DNA of 64,000 nucleotides from positions 1 through 64,000 of the forward strand of contig NZ_AUBD01000001.1 in NCBI RefSeq assembly GCF_000429065.1, in the 5' to 3' direction. The stretch's first letter is position 1. Every line of letters starts with the position of its first letter. A program made the translations under genes and the position numbers. This stretch comes from Silanimonas lenta DSM 16282. Lineage in GTDB: Bacteria > Pseudomonadota > Gammaproteobacteria > Xanthomonadales > Xanthomonadaceae. The notes below the pieces were generated by a model. That model made no database searches and was not told the origin of the DNA. It saw only the letters and a list, made by a program, of their open reading frames with translations. Below, piece by piece: positions 48,116 through 56,264 of this stretch.

Positions 48116-49387
48116 TCACTGCGCGATCGCAGAGGAGGCGCTCGCCGCCTGATCGAAGGCCACGCCATCTGCCTCGCGGGTGGCCTGCCGGCCCGTCCAC
48201 TCCTGCCATCGCTGCACGATCACGTCGACGTACTTCGGATCGAGCTCGATCAGCCGCGCCACGCGCCCCGACTTCTCGGCGGCGATCAGCGTCGTGCCCG
48301 AGCCGCCGAAGGGGTCGAGCACTTTGTGGCCCGGGCGGCTGGAGTTGCGGATCGCACGCTCGACCAGTTCGACCGGCTTCATCGTCGGGTGCAGGTCGTT
48401 CTTCTGCGGCTTGTTGAAGTACCACACGTCGCCCTGGTCGCGGTCGCCGCACCAGTGGCGAGTCGCCCCCTCCGGCCAGCCGTAGAGGATCGGCTCGTAC
48501 TGACGCTGGTAGTCCGAGCGGCCCAGCGTGAAGGTGTTCTTGGCCCAGATGATGAACGTCGACCAGTGGCCCCCGGCGGCGCGGAAGGCCGCCTGCAGGG
48601 TGTCGAGCTCGCTGGAGGACATGGCCACGTAGATCGCGCCCTGGGTGTGGGCGATCAAGAGCGTCAGCGCATCCCGCAGGAAGTCGTGGAACCCGTCGCC
48701 CAGCGCATCGTTGAGGATCGGGCGGTGCCTGCCGCGCAGCTTGTCCTTCGCGCTGCTCCCGTAGTCGACGTTGTAGGGCGGGTCGGTGAAGACCATGTCC
48801 GCCCGCTCGCCGTCCGGGAACAGGCGCGCGTAGGTCTCCGCCGTGGTCGCATCCCCGCACACCAGCCGATGGGGGCCGAGCAACCACACGTCGCCGGGCC
48901 GAGACACCGGCGCTTCGGGGGTCTCGGGCACCGCATCGTCGTCGGTCTGGCCCTCGTTGTCGGGCCCGTCTCCCGCCAGCAAATCGGCCAGCGCGTCGGC
49001 GTCGAACCCGGTCAGGTCCAGATCGAAGCCCTCGGCCTGCAGGTCTTGCAGTTCCAGGCGCAGCAGTTCCTCGTCCCACCCCGCGGCTTCGGCGATGCGG
49101 TTGTCGGCTACACCCAACGCCCGGCGCTGGGTGGGCGTCAGATGATCGAGCACCACCACCGGCACGGTGGAAAGCCCCAGCCTCTGCGCGGCGGCGAGCC
49201 GCCCGTGCCCGGCGACGATCACACCGTCCGCCCCCGCGAGGATGGGATTGGTGAAGCCGAACTCGGCGATGCTGGCGGCGATGCTCGCGATCTGGGCGTC
49301 CGAGTGCGTGCGGGCGTTGCGCGCGTAGGGCGCGAGCTTGGTCGTCGGCCAGTGCTCGATTCTCTCGGCGAGCCACGAGGCGGTCAT
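48116..49387 (-). CDS. ParB-domain DNA methyltransferase (DPPY type)
   Basis: Predicted 423 residues. The N-terminus is a ParB/Srx-like domain (LAPYARNARTHSDAQIASIA, VIVAGHGRLAAAQRLG, RRALGVADNRIAE). The methyltransferase follows with FTDPPYNVDYG, then LDPFGGSGTT near the end, beta-class order, so N6-adenine modification is likely. No restriction partner. Phages carry such orphan enzymes to protect their DNA or influence packaging and replication. It starts by ATGA overlap with a second ParB-methyltransferase, to which it is clearly related. Confidence 0.93.
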   Translation of the reverse strand: MTASWLAERIEHWPTTKLAPYARNARTHSDAQIASIAASIAEFGFTNPILAGADGVIVAGHGRLAAAQRLGLSTVPVVVLDHLTPTQRRALGVADNRIAEAAGWDEELLRLELQDLQAEGFDLDLTGFDADALADLLAGDGPDNEGQTDDDAVPETPEAPVSRPGDVWLLGPHRLVCGDATTAETYARLFPDGERADMVFTDPPYNVDYGSSAKDKLRGRHRPILNDALGDGFHDFLRDALTLLIAHTQGAIYVAMSSSELDTLQAAFRAAGGHWSTFIIWAKNTFTLGRSDYQRQYEPILYGWPEGATRHWCGDRDQGDVWYFNKPQKNDLHPTMKPVELVERAIRNSSRPGHKVLDPFGGSGTTLIAAEKSGRVARLIELDPKYVDVIVQRWQEWTGRQATREADGVAFDQAASASSAIAQ

Positions 49388-50793
49388 GCCGGCACCTCCG
49401 CCTCGCGCTCGGCCGCCACCTCGCCGAAGGTCCGGCCGCTGCCCTCCAGCACCGGCACGCGGTCCGGGTGGTGCTGCCTCCAGCGGCGCAGGGCCACGTC
49501 CACGTACTCGGGAGCGAGTTCGACCGCGCGCACCCGGCGACCCGTGAGTTCACCGGCGAGGATCGTGGTGCCCGAGCCTGCAAACGGCTCCAGGACGATC
49601 TCGCCCGCGTCGGTGTAGGCCTCGATGAAGAACCGGGGCAACCCCACCGGGAACACCGCCGGATGGTCGATACCCTCACCGATGCGGCCGCGCTGGCGCG
49701 TCACCTCGATGACCGAGTCCGGGATGCGGAAGTCCTGCGTCGGCAGCCCCGCGTGGCACCAGGCGCCGACCGTGCCGTCTTTGCCGCGCATCGCGGTGGA
49801 CGATCCGTCGGCGCGCAGGTGGGTTTCCTGCCCGGCCCACTTGCAGGGCACGATCTTGTTCGGCTTGCGCGCCTGGCGGTTGAAGTGGAAGACGAACTCG
49901 TGCCGGGGCGCCAGCCGCCCGGCCCAGTCGCCGGGCACGGTCACCGCCTGGTCCCACACGTACCAGCCGAAGCGCCGAAAGCCCTGCGTGCGCATCCATG
50001 CGATCCAGCCGTCCCAGTACGGCTGCCACTCGCCGTCGCGGTGCACCAGCCCCAGGTTGACCAGCACCTGCGCGTCCTTGCGCAAGGCCGTTTGAGCCGC
50101 GCCGAACACGCCCTGCATCAGGGCACCCCAGTCTTTGATCCCGCCGGTGGTGTAGTCGCGCTGGTTGGCATACGGGGGACTGGTGAAGACCAGGTGCGCC
50201 CGGTCGCCGGCCATCAGGCGCTGCACGGCTTTGTGGTCGGAGGCATCGGCGCACAGCAGCCGGTGCTCGCCCAGCCACCACAGATCGCCCGGCCGAGTGA
50301 CCGGGACCGCGGGTGGGGTGGGGAGGTCTTCCTCGGCCGCGTCCTCGTCGGCGCCGGCCTCCTCGGTCGTGGCCTCCATCCCGAGCGCGTCCAGCAAGCG
50401 CCCGATCTCGGCATCCATGAAGCCGGTGAGCCCCAGGTCGTAGCCGGCCTCGGCGAGTTCGGTCAGTTCCAGCGCGAGCATCTCCTCGTCCCAGCCGGCG
50501 TCCAGCGCCAGCCGGTTGTCGGCGAGCACCAGCGCGCGCTTCTGCGCCGGGGTCAGGTGCGCGAGTTCGATGACCGGCACCTTCTCGAGCCCGAGCCGGC
50601 GCGCTGCCGCCAGACGCCCGTGGCCGGCGATGATGCCGTTTGCGCCATCGACCAGGATCGGATTGGTCCAGCCGAACTCGACGATGGAGGCGGCGATCTT
50701 GGCGATCTGCGCGTCGGAATGCGTGCGCGGGTTGCGGGCGTAGGGGATCAGCGTGGCAAGGTCGCGGTATTCGAGGCTGAGTCCTTTGCGCAT
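49384..50793 (-). CDS. ParB-domain DNA methyltransferase (SPPY type)
   Basis: Predicted 469 residues. Same architecture as its neighbour: ParB-like IPYARNPRTHSDAQIAKIAA and GIIAGHGRLAAARRLG, then a methyltransferase with TSPPYANQRDYTTGG and LEPFAGSGTT. The SPPY tetrad and long insertion (WYVWDQAVTVPGDWAGRLAP) suggest a different target and possibly N4-cytosine chemistry. ATG at 50793 has no clear ribosome site; it follows a hairpin and T-stretch, and a TTG six bases upstream is an alternative. Expressed together with the DPPY enzyme. Confidence 0.92.
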   Translation of the reverse strand: MRKGLSLEYRDLATLIPYARNPRTHSDAQIAKIAASIVEFGWTNPILVDGANGIIAGHGRLAAARRLGLEKVPVIELAHLTPAQKRALVLADNRLALDAGWDEEMLALELTELAEAGYDLGLTGFMDAEIGRLLDALGMEATTEEAGADEDAAEEDLPTPPAVPVTRPGDLWWLGEHRLLCADASDHKAVQRLMAGDRAHLVFTSPPYANQRDYTTGGIKDWGALMQGVFGAAQTALRKDAQVLVNLGLVHRDGEWQPYWDGWIAWMRTQGFRRFGWYVWDQAVTVPGDWAGRLAPRHEFVFHFNRQARKPNKIVPCKWAGQETHLRADGSSTAMRGKDGTVGAWCHAGLPTQDFRIPDSVIEVTRQRGRIGEGIDHPAVFPVGLPRFFIEAYTDAGEIVLEPFAGSGTTILAGELTGRRVRAVELAPEYVDVALRRWRQHHPDRVPVLEGSGRTFGEVAAEREAEVPA

Positions 50794-51174
50794 GGGCAAA
50801 ACGAAACCCGCCGCGAGCGCCGAGGCCCGGGGCGGGTGGAGTGGATTCGGGTGGCGGTGGTGACGGGAAGCGGCCGGTCGCCCGGGTGGTAACCGGTAAC
50901 CCGGTAACCTCGATTCGCGGTCAGACGCTAGGCAAGCGCCGCGCTCGCGCCCCCCGCATGGGCTATTGGCCAGGAAGGACCCGTGGATGTCCGGGCGGCT
51001 TCCTCGACCGTCACCGCTGTCCAGAAGTTAGCGGAAATACTACCCCCGGACCGGCGGATCTGTTGCAGCGGCCAAAGCCGCATTTCGCCGCAGACGCACG
51101 CGGATGCACGATCCCACCCGCCAAATCACGCCAAAACACGCAGGCGCGGTGGCATGCGCTCGTGCCCAGCGACT
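50794..51174. other. Intergenic control region upstream of the methyltransferases
   Basis: About 380 bp without a convincing gene; open frames crossing it have no protein-like features. Near 50800-50840 a GC-rich inverted repeat (CCCGCC...GGCGGGTTTCGTTTTG, read leftward) looks like a terminator or attenuator just before the methyltransferase start. At 50888-50909 lie three GGTAACC repeats. The stretch 50980-51060 could be read as a short peptide, but this is unsupported. Probably the promoter and operator of the leftward methyltransferase-structural operon. Confidence 0.5.
50888..50909 (-). repeat. Three GGTTACC repeats (minus strand) upstream of methyltransferases
   Basis: GGTAACC at 50888-50894, 50895-50901 and 50903-50909. 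Read leftward they are GGTTACC, with the last followed by AC as in the cluster at 3085-3133. They lie about 95-115 bp upstream of the methyltransferase start. Confidence 0.7.
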
Positions 51175-51495
51175 TCAGAGCACGGCCTCCAGCCCCTTGC
51201 GTTCGATGAGGTCGAGCAGCTTCTGCGAGGGACCGCTGGGCTTCTTGTCGCCCACTTCCCACTTGCGCACGGTCGAGACGCTGGTGTTGAGGACCGATGC
51301 CAGCACGGCCTGACTCAAGTGCAGGCGTTCGCGCAAGGCGCGCACTTTCTCAGCGTCGTATTCATGCACCGGCTCCAGGCACAGCACGTCGTACTTGCGC
51401 ATCTTGCGCTTGTCGATGAAGCCCAGGCGATGCAGATCGGAGGCCGTCTCATGAACCTCTTGCAGGATGCGACTCTTGCCTCTCTTCACGGCCAT
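51175..51495 (-). CDS. HTH regulator (HigA/antitoxin type)
   Basis: Predicted 106 residues. The C-terminal XRE-like domain is typical of HigA or NadS-type antitoxins: RALRERLHLSQAVLASVLNT and SVSTVRKWEVGDKKPSGPSQ, KLLDLIERKGL. The N-terminal arm (RGKSRILQEVHETASDLHRL) is characteristic of this subgroup. No HigB-type toxin is adjacent; the next gene upstream is another regulator. It may be a phage regulator that kept the antitoxin fold. Confidence 0.88.
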   Translation of the reverse strand: MAVKRGKSRILQEVHETASDLHRLGFIDKRKMRKYDVLCLEPVHEYDAEKVRALRERLHLSQAVLASVLNTSVSTVRKWEVGDKKPSGPSQKLLDLIERKGLEAVL

Positions 51496-51529
51496 GGTCG
51501 ATTCTTCGTTGTGTGCCGACAAAAAGCGC

Positions 51530-51880
51530 TCAAGCCGCGACGATCCGAAACTCCGTCGCCTTGGCCACAGGACGGACGTGGTTCTTCTCGCGCTTGAGCT
51601 CGACGATGCCATAGCGCGACATCGTCTTGAGCGTGCGCGAGAGGTTGCTCGGCTTGCGCCCGGTGGCCTCGGCCAGTTCCGAGATCGAGCCGGGCCGGGT
51701 CTCGGCGATCACCCGGATCAATGCCCGGTTGTCGTCGCTGAGCACCTCGGCCAGCGACTTCATCGAAGTGAACCAGATCTTCGGCTCGCCCGGCTTGGGC
51801 TTGTGCTCGCCTCGCGCGATCGCGAGCACACGCTCGCGGATCTTGTCCTGCGGCATGATCCCGATCACGATCGGTTTCAT
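51530..51880 (-). CDS. Winged-helix DNA-binding protein (HVO_A0114-like)
   Basis: Predicted 116 residues; ATG at 51880 with AGGGTGGA upstream. The fold is a MarR/ArsR-like winged helix: NRALIRVIAETRPGSISELA, EATGRKPSNLSRTLKTMSRY, GIVELKREKNHVRPVAKATE. Similar proteins of the HVO_A0114 group occur as presumed antitoxins or regulators. Its neighbour upstream is a PemK-type toxin and downstream an HTH protein, forming a regulator and toxin-antitoxin locus inside the phage. Confidence 0.82.
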   Translation of the reverse strand: MKPIVIGIMPQDKIRERVLAIARGEHKPKPGEPKIWFTSMKSLAEVLSDDNRALIRVIAETRPGSISELAEATGRKPSNLSRTLKTMSRYGIVELKREKNHVRPVAKATEFRIVAA

Positions 51881-51924
51881 CGTCATTCCACCCTGCTGCG
51901 GAAGGCGATCCTTCCGATCGCCCA

Positions 51925-52272
51925 TCACTCGGACAGTCGGCCTTTGCGTACCAGCTCGACGACCCGGTTTCGCACCTGCTCCAGCTTCTCGTCCCTGATT
52001 CGTCCTGCCACGCGTTGGAACAGGCCTTGATGCGCGGTAAACAGTTTTCCGGGACGGATGAAGCTGGTCCGCTGTAGTGAGCCCCGGGAGAAGTCCCCAT
52101 CCGCCAATTCGATCGCGAAGGGGTCGGCGTAGGGCCGGCTGGTGATCTGCAGGCACAGCCAGTCCTCCCGTCCTGCATGGGCAAGAACGAGTGCCGGCCG
52201 CAGCTTGGATGTCGACAAATCGGAGAACGGGAAAGGCACGAGGACCACGTCGCCTATTGCAGGTGCGTCCAT
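51925..52272 (-). CDS. PemK/MazF-type endoribonuclease toxin
   Basis: Predicted 115 residues. PemK-like fold: GDVVLVPFPFSDLSTSKLRP (with the conserved F.FSD...KRP-type block), ALVLAHAGREDWLCLQITSR and SFIRPGKLFTAHQGLFQRVA. Members cut mRNA at specific sequences. Overlaps the upstream antitoxin by 19 bp and is transcribed with it. Within a prophage this may stabilise the lysogen or act against superinfecting phage. Confidence 0.9.
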   Translation of the reverse strand: MDAPAIGDVVLVPFPFSDLSTSKLRPALVLAHAGREDWLCLQITSRPYADPFAIELADGDFSRGSLQRTSFIRPGKLFTAHQGLFQRVAGRIRDEKLEQVRNRVVELVRKGRLSE

Positions 52273-52463
52273 GCCTCATCCTCTTCCGGTTTCAGCCAAT
52301 CCTCCGCGAGGGCCGTTTCAGCCAGCTGAGTGACCTCGTCGATCTCCACCGGCGCCTCGTCGAGGATGGTCACCAAGGCGCGATGCAGGCCTTTGATCTT
52401 GACGGGCTCGGCCAGACGGACATGCCCCTGTTCGTCGATGATGGCTTCCACGGTCTGTTTCAT
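52254..52463 (-). CDS. Antitoxin to the PemK-like toxin
   Basis: Predicted 69 residues. ATG at 52463 with GGAGG seven bases upstream. The N-terminal part (TVEAIIDEQGHVRLAEPVKI, KGLHRALVTILDE) resembles the DUF2281/DUF104-type swapped-hairpin fold, and the C-terminal acidic tail (LAEDWLKPEEDEAWTHLQ) would neutralise the basic toxin. Gene order antitoxin-toxin with overlap is standard. Confidence 0.85.
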   Translation of the reverse strand: MKQTVEAIIDEQGHVRLAEPVKIKGLHRALVTILDEAPVEIDEVTQLAETALAEDWLKPEEDEAWTHLQ

Positions 52464-52558
52464 CACATGTCCTCCGCTCGATCCGGATCGCCCGGCTCAA
52501 ACCCGCTCCGCCGAGAACCGCATTTTATCACCTATTGATACATGACGCTGGGTGGAAC

Positions 52559-52930
52559 TCACCCGTTCAGACGGTCGGCCACGATCTGCAACGCCCGCTG
52601 CCAGCGCCGCCACGCTGTGGTCCGATCGCAGCCGAAGCGGGCGCAGATGTCGCGCCAGCGGTGGCGCTCGGCGCGCATCCACACGAGATGCCGTTCTTCT
52701 TCCTCCAGCCACAACACCCAGCGCATGGTCTCGAGCATCCGTTCGACCGTCTCGGGCGCGGGCGGGAAGCGCCGGATCGTGGGCTCGGCCCCCAGCGTCT
52801 CCCAGGGCATGCGAGGAATCGCGGGCCAGGTGTTGAAGTAGCCCTGCACCCGCACGGGCGGCAGGCGGTGGGCGGTGATGGCCGCCTCCCGGAAGCGTTC
52901 GGCCACACGCTCGACGGTCCACTCAGCCAT
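52559..52930 (-). CDS. DUF6362-like phage regulator with sigma-like HTH
   Basis: Predicted 123 residues. The C-terminal RWRDICARFGCDRTTAWRRW followed by QRALQIVADRLNG is a sigma-70 region 4-like helix-turn-helix. The N-terminus (WTVERVAERFREAAITAHRL) and the WETLGAEPTIRRFPP linker resemble DUF6362 proteins of siphophages. Its place between replication and structural modules suits a late-gene activator. Function is inferred. Confidence 0.82.
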   Translation of the reverse strand: MAEWTVERVAERFREAAITAHRLPPVRVQGYFNTWPAIPRMPWETLGAEPTIRRFPPAPETVERMLETMRWVLWLEEEERHLVWMRAERHRWRDICARFGCDRTTAWRRWQRALQIVADRLNG

Positions 52931-53132
52931 GGCGCGCCTCCCGTGCACCGTAGAGCCGCTCGCCGATTCGGCGGATCAGCTCGCGTTCCACCCAGTCGAG
53001 CCGGGCGTCGTCGAGGGAGACGACGAGCAGGCGTTGCTCGCGCCAGCCGCGGAGTTTGACGGCTTCCACGTCCATCGGCTCGGGCTGCAACCGACCGAGC
53101 GGGCAGCGGTAGCGAGGGGTCGGAACAATCAT
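52923..53132 (-). CDS. Small hypothetical phage protein
   Basis: Predicted 69 residues. Begins MIVPTPRYRCPLGRLQPEPM and continues DVEAVKLRGWREQRLLVVSL, then an amphipathic helix (ARLDWVERELIRRIGERLYG). No family recognised. Its stop overlaps the DUF6362-like start and it begins one base after the RuvC-like gene ends, so it is in the same operon. Confidence 0.72.
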   Translation of the reverse strand: MIVPTPRYRCPLGRLQPEPMDVEAVKLRGWREQRLLVVSLDDARLDWVERELIRRIGERLYGAREARHG

Positions 53133-53133
53133 C

Positions 53134-53610
53134 TCAGTCCTCCTGCGCCGCGTCGTGAAGCGGGAGGGCCCAGTGCAACAGCGCCAAGGCGTCGGCCTCG
53201 TCGTCGTCCGCCGGGGCGTGACCCTGCGCACGCACGGCCGCCATCACCGCGTCCTTGCCGGCGCGGCCAGAGCCGGTGGCGTGCTTCTTGATCGTGCCCA
53301 CCGGCACGCCCTGGTAGGGGATGCCGTGGTGCTCGCACCAGGCCGTGAGCGTGGCCAGGAAGCCGCCGTAGGCGTGCGCCGCGTCGGTCGAGACGTGGCG
53401 GCGCACTTCCTCGAAGACCAGCGCGTCGATCCCGTCGGCGTGGGCCTTCAGTTCGGTCAGCCAGCGCTTGAAGCGCAGGAAACGCATGCCGCCGCCTTCG
53501 AAGCGTCGCGGCTTGAATTGCTCGGCGCCGCTGGTGATTCGGCCCGTGCGGTCGCGCAGCGCCCAGCCGGTGGAGGTGCCCAGGTCGAGGGCAAGAATCG
53601 TCGCTGTCAT
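53134..53610 (-). CDS. RuvC-like Holliday junction resolvase
   Basis: Predicted 158 residues. RNase H-fold nuclease: catalytic Asp9 in ILALDLGTSTGWAL, Glu in ALVFEEVRRH, and the C-terminal acidic DDDEADALALLHWAL. It probably resolves branched replication or recombination intermediates so that the terminase receives unbranched DNA. Lies downstream of the primase-helicase gene beyond a 138-bp gap containing a large inverted repeat. Confidence 0.9.
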   Translation of the reverse strand: MTATILALDLGTSTGWALRDRTGRITSGAEQFKPRRFEGGGMRFLRFKRWLTELKAHADGIDALVFEEVRRHVSTDAAHAYGGFLATLTAWCEHHGIPYQGVPVGTIKKHATGSGRAGKDAVMAAVRAQGHAPADDDEADALALLHWALPLHDAAQED

Positions 53611-53641
53611 GGTTGCAGTCCTTCGTTCATGTTCTCGTGCC

Positions 53642-53740
53642 GGTGACCGAAGGTGACCGCCGTGGGGAATCGTCCTTCCGCCTGCGCGCGCGTACGCGCG
53701 TAACGAGACTCAATCCCTGGGCGGGTCACCTTCGGTCACC
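53642..53740. repeat. 17-bp perfect inverted repeat enclosing a GC palindrome
   Basis: GGTGACCGAAGGTGACC at 53642-53658 is repeated in reverse complement at 53724-53740. Each arm is two GGTNACC heptamers 3 bp apart. Almost at the centre lies a 14-bp perfect palindrome, CGCGCGTACGCGCG (53687-53700). The structure fills the gap between primase-helicase and resolvase genes. Candidate replication origin or operator. Confidence 0.8.
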
Positions 53741-53748
53741 CTCGGGGT

Positions 53749-56019
53749 TCAGTCGTCTCGGTACGGGAGCCGTACGCCGTAGTCCTTGGGCTTGAGCGAC
53801 AGGCCCGCCAGGGCCTTGACGCCGCCGTGGATGCGCGTGCGCTCGAAGCCGCGGTTGGCCAGTTGCTGCGCGAGCCAGCGGCTCGTGCCCACGTACTCGC
53901 CGCGCCGGCCGGCCCAGTCCTGCCAGCGCTGGAACACGTCGGCCACGGCCACGCGGGCCTGCGGGTGGCGCTGCGCCTCCTCGTCCAGGAAGTCGCCGAC
54001 GGCGTCCTCCTCGTCGAAGTACTCGGCGGTGGCCGACACCACGCTGGCCGGGGGCTGGAGCCCCTCGCGCTGCCAGGCCAGACACCCCTCCACCGCCCAG
54101 GCGAGGATCCCGTCGCGCTCGGCCAGGAGCTTGTCGGTAAACACAGCGTCGCGCCGCTCGGGCGGGATGGTCACGGTGAAGGGGATCAGGTGCAGCCGGC
54201 GTTTCATCGCCTCGTCCACGTTGCGGATCGCAGGCTTGTGGTTGCCGGCGATGACCAGCTTGAACTGGGGCGTGTACTCGAAGAAGTCCTGGCGCATGAA
54301 GCGCGCCGAGACCTTGTCGCCGCCGGTGATCGCCTTGACCTTGGACTCGTTCCAGCGCCGGCCCTGCTCGGTCTCGATGGAAGAGACGAAGCGCGCCCCG
54401 CGCAGGCCCGCCAGATCGGTCGGATGGCGGTCACCGCGCGCCTCCATGAAGGTGTCCATCGGCGCGCTGGTGGCGTAGTCGCCGAGGATCGTGGCCAAGG
54501 TGTTCACGAACACCGACTTGCCGTTGGCGCCGGTGCCGTAGAGGAAGAACAGCGCGTGCGCCGCCGTCGAGCCGGTGAGGCAATAGCCCACCATGCGCTG
54601 AAGGTAGGCCTGCAGGTCGGCATCGCCCCCGGTGACGTCGGCCAGGAACGCCCGCCAGCGGGGACAGTCGCCGCGGGGCGTGGCGGTGGCGAGCTTGGTC
54701 ATGCGGTCGGCGCGGTCGTGCAGGCGCAGCCGCCCGCTGCGCAGGTCGACCACGCCGCCCGGCGTGTTGAGCGCGAACAGATCCGCGTCCCACTCCTGCG
54801 AGGTGGAGGCGTGCCGCCGGTCGGTGCGCGCCAGACGCTCCACGCCGCCCACCGTGCTGCTCGCGGCGAGCTTGGCCGCCAACCGATGCGAATCGGCCTT
54901 GAGCGCGGCCTCGCGGCAGATCGCCCGGATGAGGTGGTGCACCAACAGCGTCTCGTCCGCCTGCCAGCGCCGGCCGTCCCACACCAGCCACTTGCCCCAG
55001 GCGGCGCAGTAGCGCCAGTCTTCGCTGTAGCGGGCCGTGAAGGTCAGCGCCAGCGCGTCGTCGGTGGCCCAGACGGAAGGCTCCTGCATCGGCAGCCCCT
55101 GCGCGGGCTTGATGCTCATCCGCGGACCCGAGGCGATGAAGGCGGCGACGTCGAAGCCCTCGGCGACCGCATCGGCCGCATCCCACCCCTCGGGTTTGTC
55201 GTCGGGCGGCAGCAGCACGTCGCAGGAGGCGGCGCCGGCGGCCAACACGGCCTGCGCGGCGGCCATCGCGTAGTCCCAGCCGGGTTTGTCGCGATCGGGC
55301 CAGAGGAGGACGGCCTTGCCGGCGAGCGGCGACCAGTCGGTCTTGTCCACCGGGGCGTTGGCCCCGTGCATCGCGGTGGTGGCCACGATCCCGAGCTCGA
55401 TCAAGGCCTGGGCGCACTTCTCGCCCTCGACCAGCACGACCTGGGCGGCGTTGTGGATCCCCGGCTGGTTGTAGAGCGGCCGCGGCTCGGGCGGAGCCAT
55501 CTTGCGGCGGCGCGCGTCCCAGGGCCGGAACTCCTTCTTGCGCCCAGGCGGGTCGTAGCGGTAGACGACGGCGATGAGCCGCCCTTGTGCGTCGAGGTAG
55601 TCCCACTTGGCGGTGGCCGGACCCAGGTCGTCGATCGGGGCCTTCTTGGCCGCCTTGCGCGCCGGCGCCGTGAGCGCACGGCCGACGAGGTCCTCGGCCA
55701 GATCGAGGACGCGGGCGAAGTCGCCCTGCACGTCCACGCCGAAGTGAGCGCCGATCAGGTGGAACACATCGCCGCCGTCGCCGGTGGCGCGGTCGGTCCA
55801 CAGTCCCGCCTTGTCGCCGTCGAGCACGACCTCCAGGCTGTCGCCCGGGCTGCCGAGCACGTCGCCGATGACGAACTTGCCGCGGCGCGTCCGACCGGCG
55901 GGAAACAGCGTGGCCAGCACCGACTCCAGCCTCGCGAGCAGGGCGGCGCGAATCGCCTCGCGGCGCGCGGTGGGGTCGGCGTCGGTGGGCGGGGCCGGGC
56001 GATCGTTGAAATCGATCAT
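53749..56019 (-). CDS. Phage primase-helicase (P4/D5 type)
   Basis: Predicted 756 residues; ATG overlaps the stop of the small HTH gene. The N-terminal half is primase-like with toprim features (VVLVEGEKCAQALIELGIVA, AVLLWPDRDKPGWDYA) after a zinc-less start. The C-terminal part is an SF3 helicase of the D5/P4 family: FLYGTGANGKSVFVNTLATI (Walker A, about residue 490), RFVSSIETEQGRRWNESKVK, ITGGDKVSARFMRQDFFEYT and LVIAGNHKPAIRNVDEAMKR. It should initiate phage replication. A structured repeat lies just downstream. Confidence 0.93.
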   Translation of the reverse strand: MIDFNDRPAPPTDADPTARREAIRAALLARLESVLATLFPAGRTRRGKFVIGDVLGSPGDSLEVVLDGDKAGLWTDRATGDGGDVFHLIGAHFGVDVQGDFARVLDLAEDLVGRALTAPARKAAKKAPIDDLGPATAKWDYLDAQGRLIAVVYRYDPPGRKKEFRPWDARRRKMAPPEPRPLYNQPGIHNAAQVVLVEGEKCAQALIELGIVATTAMHGANAPVDKTDWSPLAGKAVLLWPDRDKPGWDYAMAAAQAVLAAGAASCDVLLPPDDKPEGWDAADAVAEGFDVAAFIASGPRMSIKPAQGLPMQEPSVWATDDALALTFTARYSEDWRYCAAWGKWLVWDGRRWQADETLLVHHLIRAICREAALKADSHRLAAKLAASSTVGGVERLARTDRRHASTSQEWDADLFALNTPGGVVDLRSGRLRLHDRADRMTKLATATPRGDCPRWRAFLADVTGGDADLQAYLQRMVGYCLTGSTAAHALFFLYGTGANGKSVFVNTLATILGDYATSAPMDTFMEARGDRHPTDLAGLRGARFVSSIETEQGRRWNESKVKAITGGDKVSARFMRQDFFEYTPQFKLVIAGNHKPAIRNVDEAMKRRLHLIPFTVTIPPERRDAVFTDKLLAERDGILAWAVEGCLAWQREGLQPPASVVSATAEYFDEEDAVGDFLDEEAQRHPQARVAVADVFQRWQDWAGRRGEYVGTSRWLAQQLANRGFERTRIHGGVKALAGLSLKPKDYGVRLPYRDD

Positions 56020-56264
56020 GCGTCGCCCTCCTCGCTGCCATCCGACGCGCGGCGGGCGACGGCTGACGCGTGGTGCGAGGCCCAAGCCTGCAGTTCCGAC
56101 AGCCGGTAGCGCACCAGCCCGCCCAGGAGGTAATGCGGGATGCGGTACTTGCTGCGCATCGCCGGGTCGGCAAACCAGTAGTACGGAAGCCGAAGCGAGG
56201 CGGCCGCCTGCTTGGCGTCGATCATCGGTTCGACGGCCGAGACGGCATCGGGCCTGGTGCTCAT
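56016..56264 (-). CDS. Small HTH DNA-binding protein
   Basis: Predicted 82 residues. IDAKQAAASLRLPYYWFADP then AMRSKYRIPHYLLGGLVRYR and LSELQAWASHH resemble excisionase/AlpA-type winged helices with a PHYxLG wing. Encoded between the nuclease and the primase-helicase with overlaps on both sides; it may load the helicase or regulate replication. Confidence 0.8.
   Translation of the reverse strand: MSTRPDAVSAVEPMIDAKQAAASLRLPYYWFADPAMRSKYRIPHYLLGGLVRYRLSELQAWASHHASAVARRASDGSEEGDA

Noticed and set aside
50841-51209. Plus-strand open frame of 122 codons in the control region
   Set aside because: It crosses repeats, has no ribosome site or protein-like pattern, and faces the neighbouring gene.
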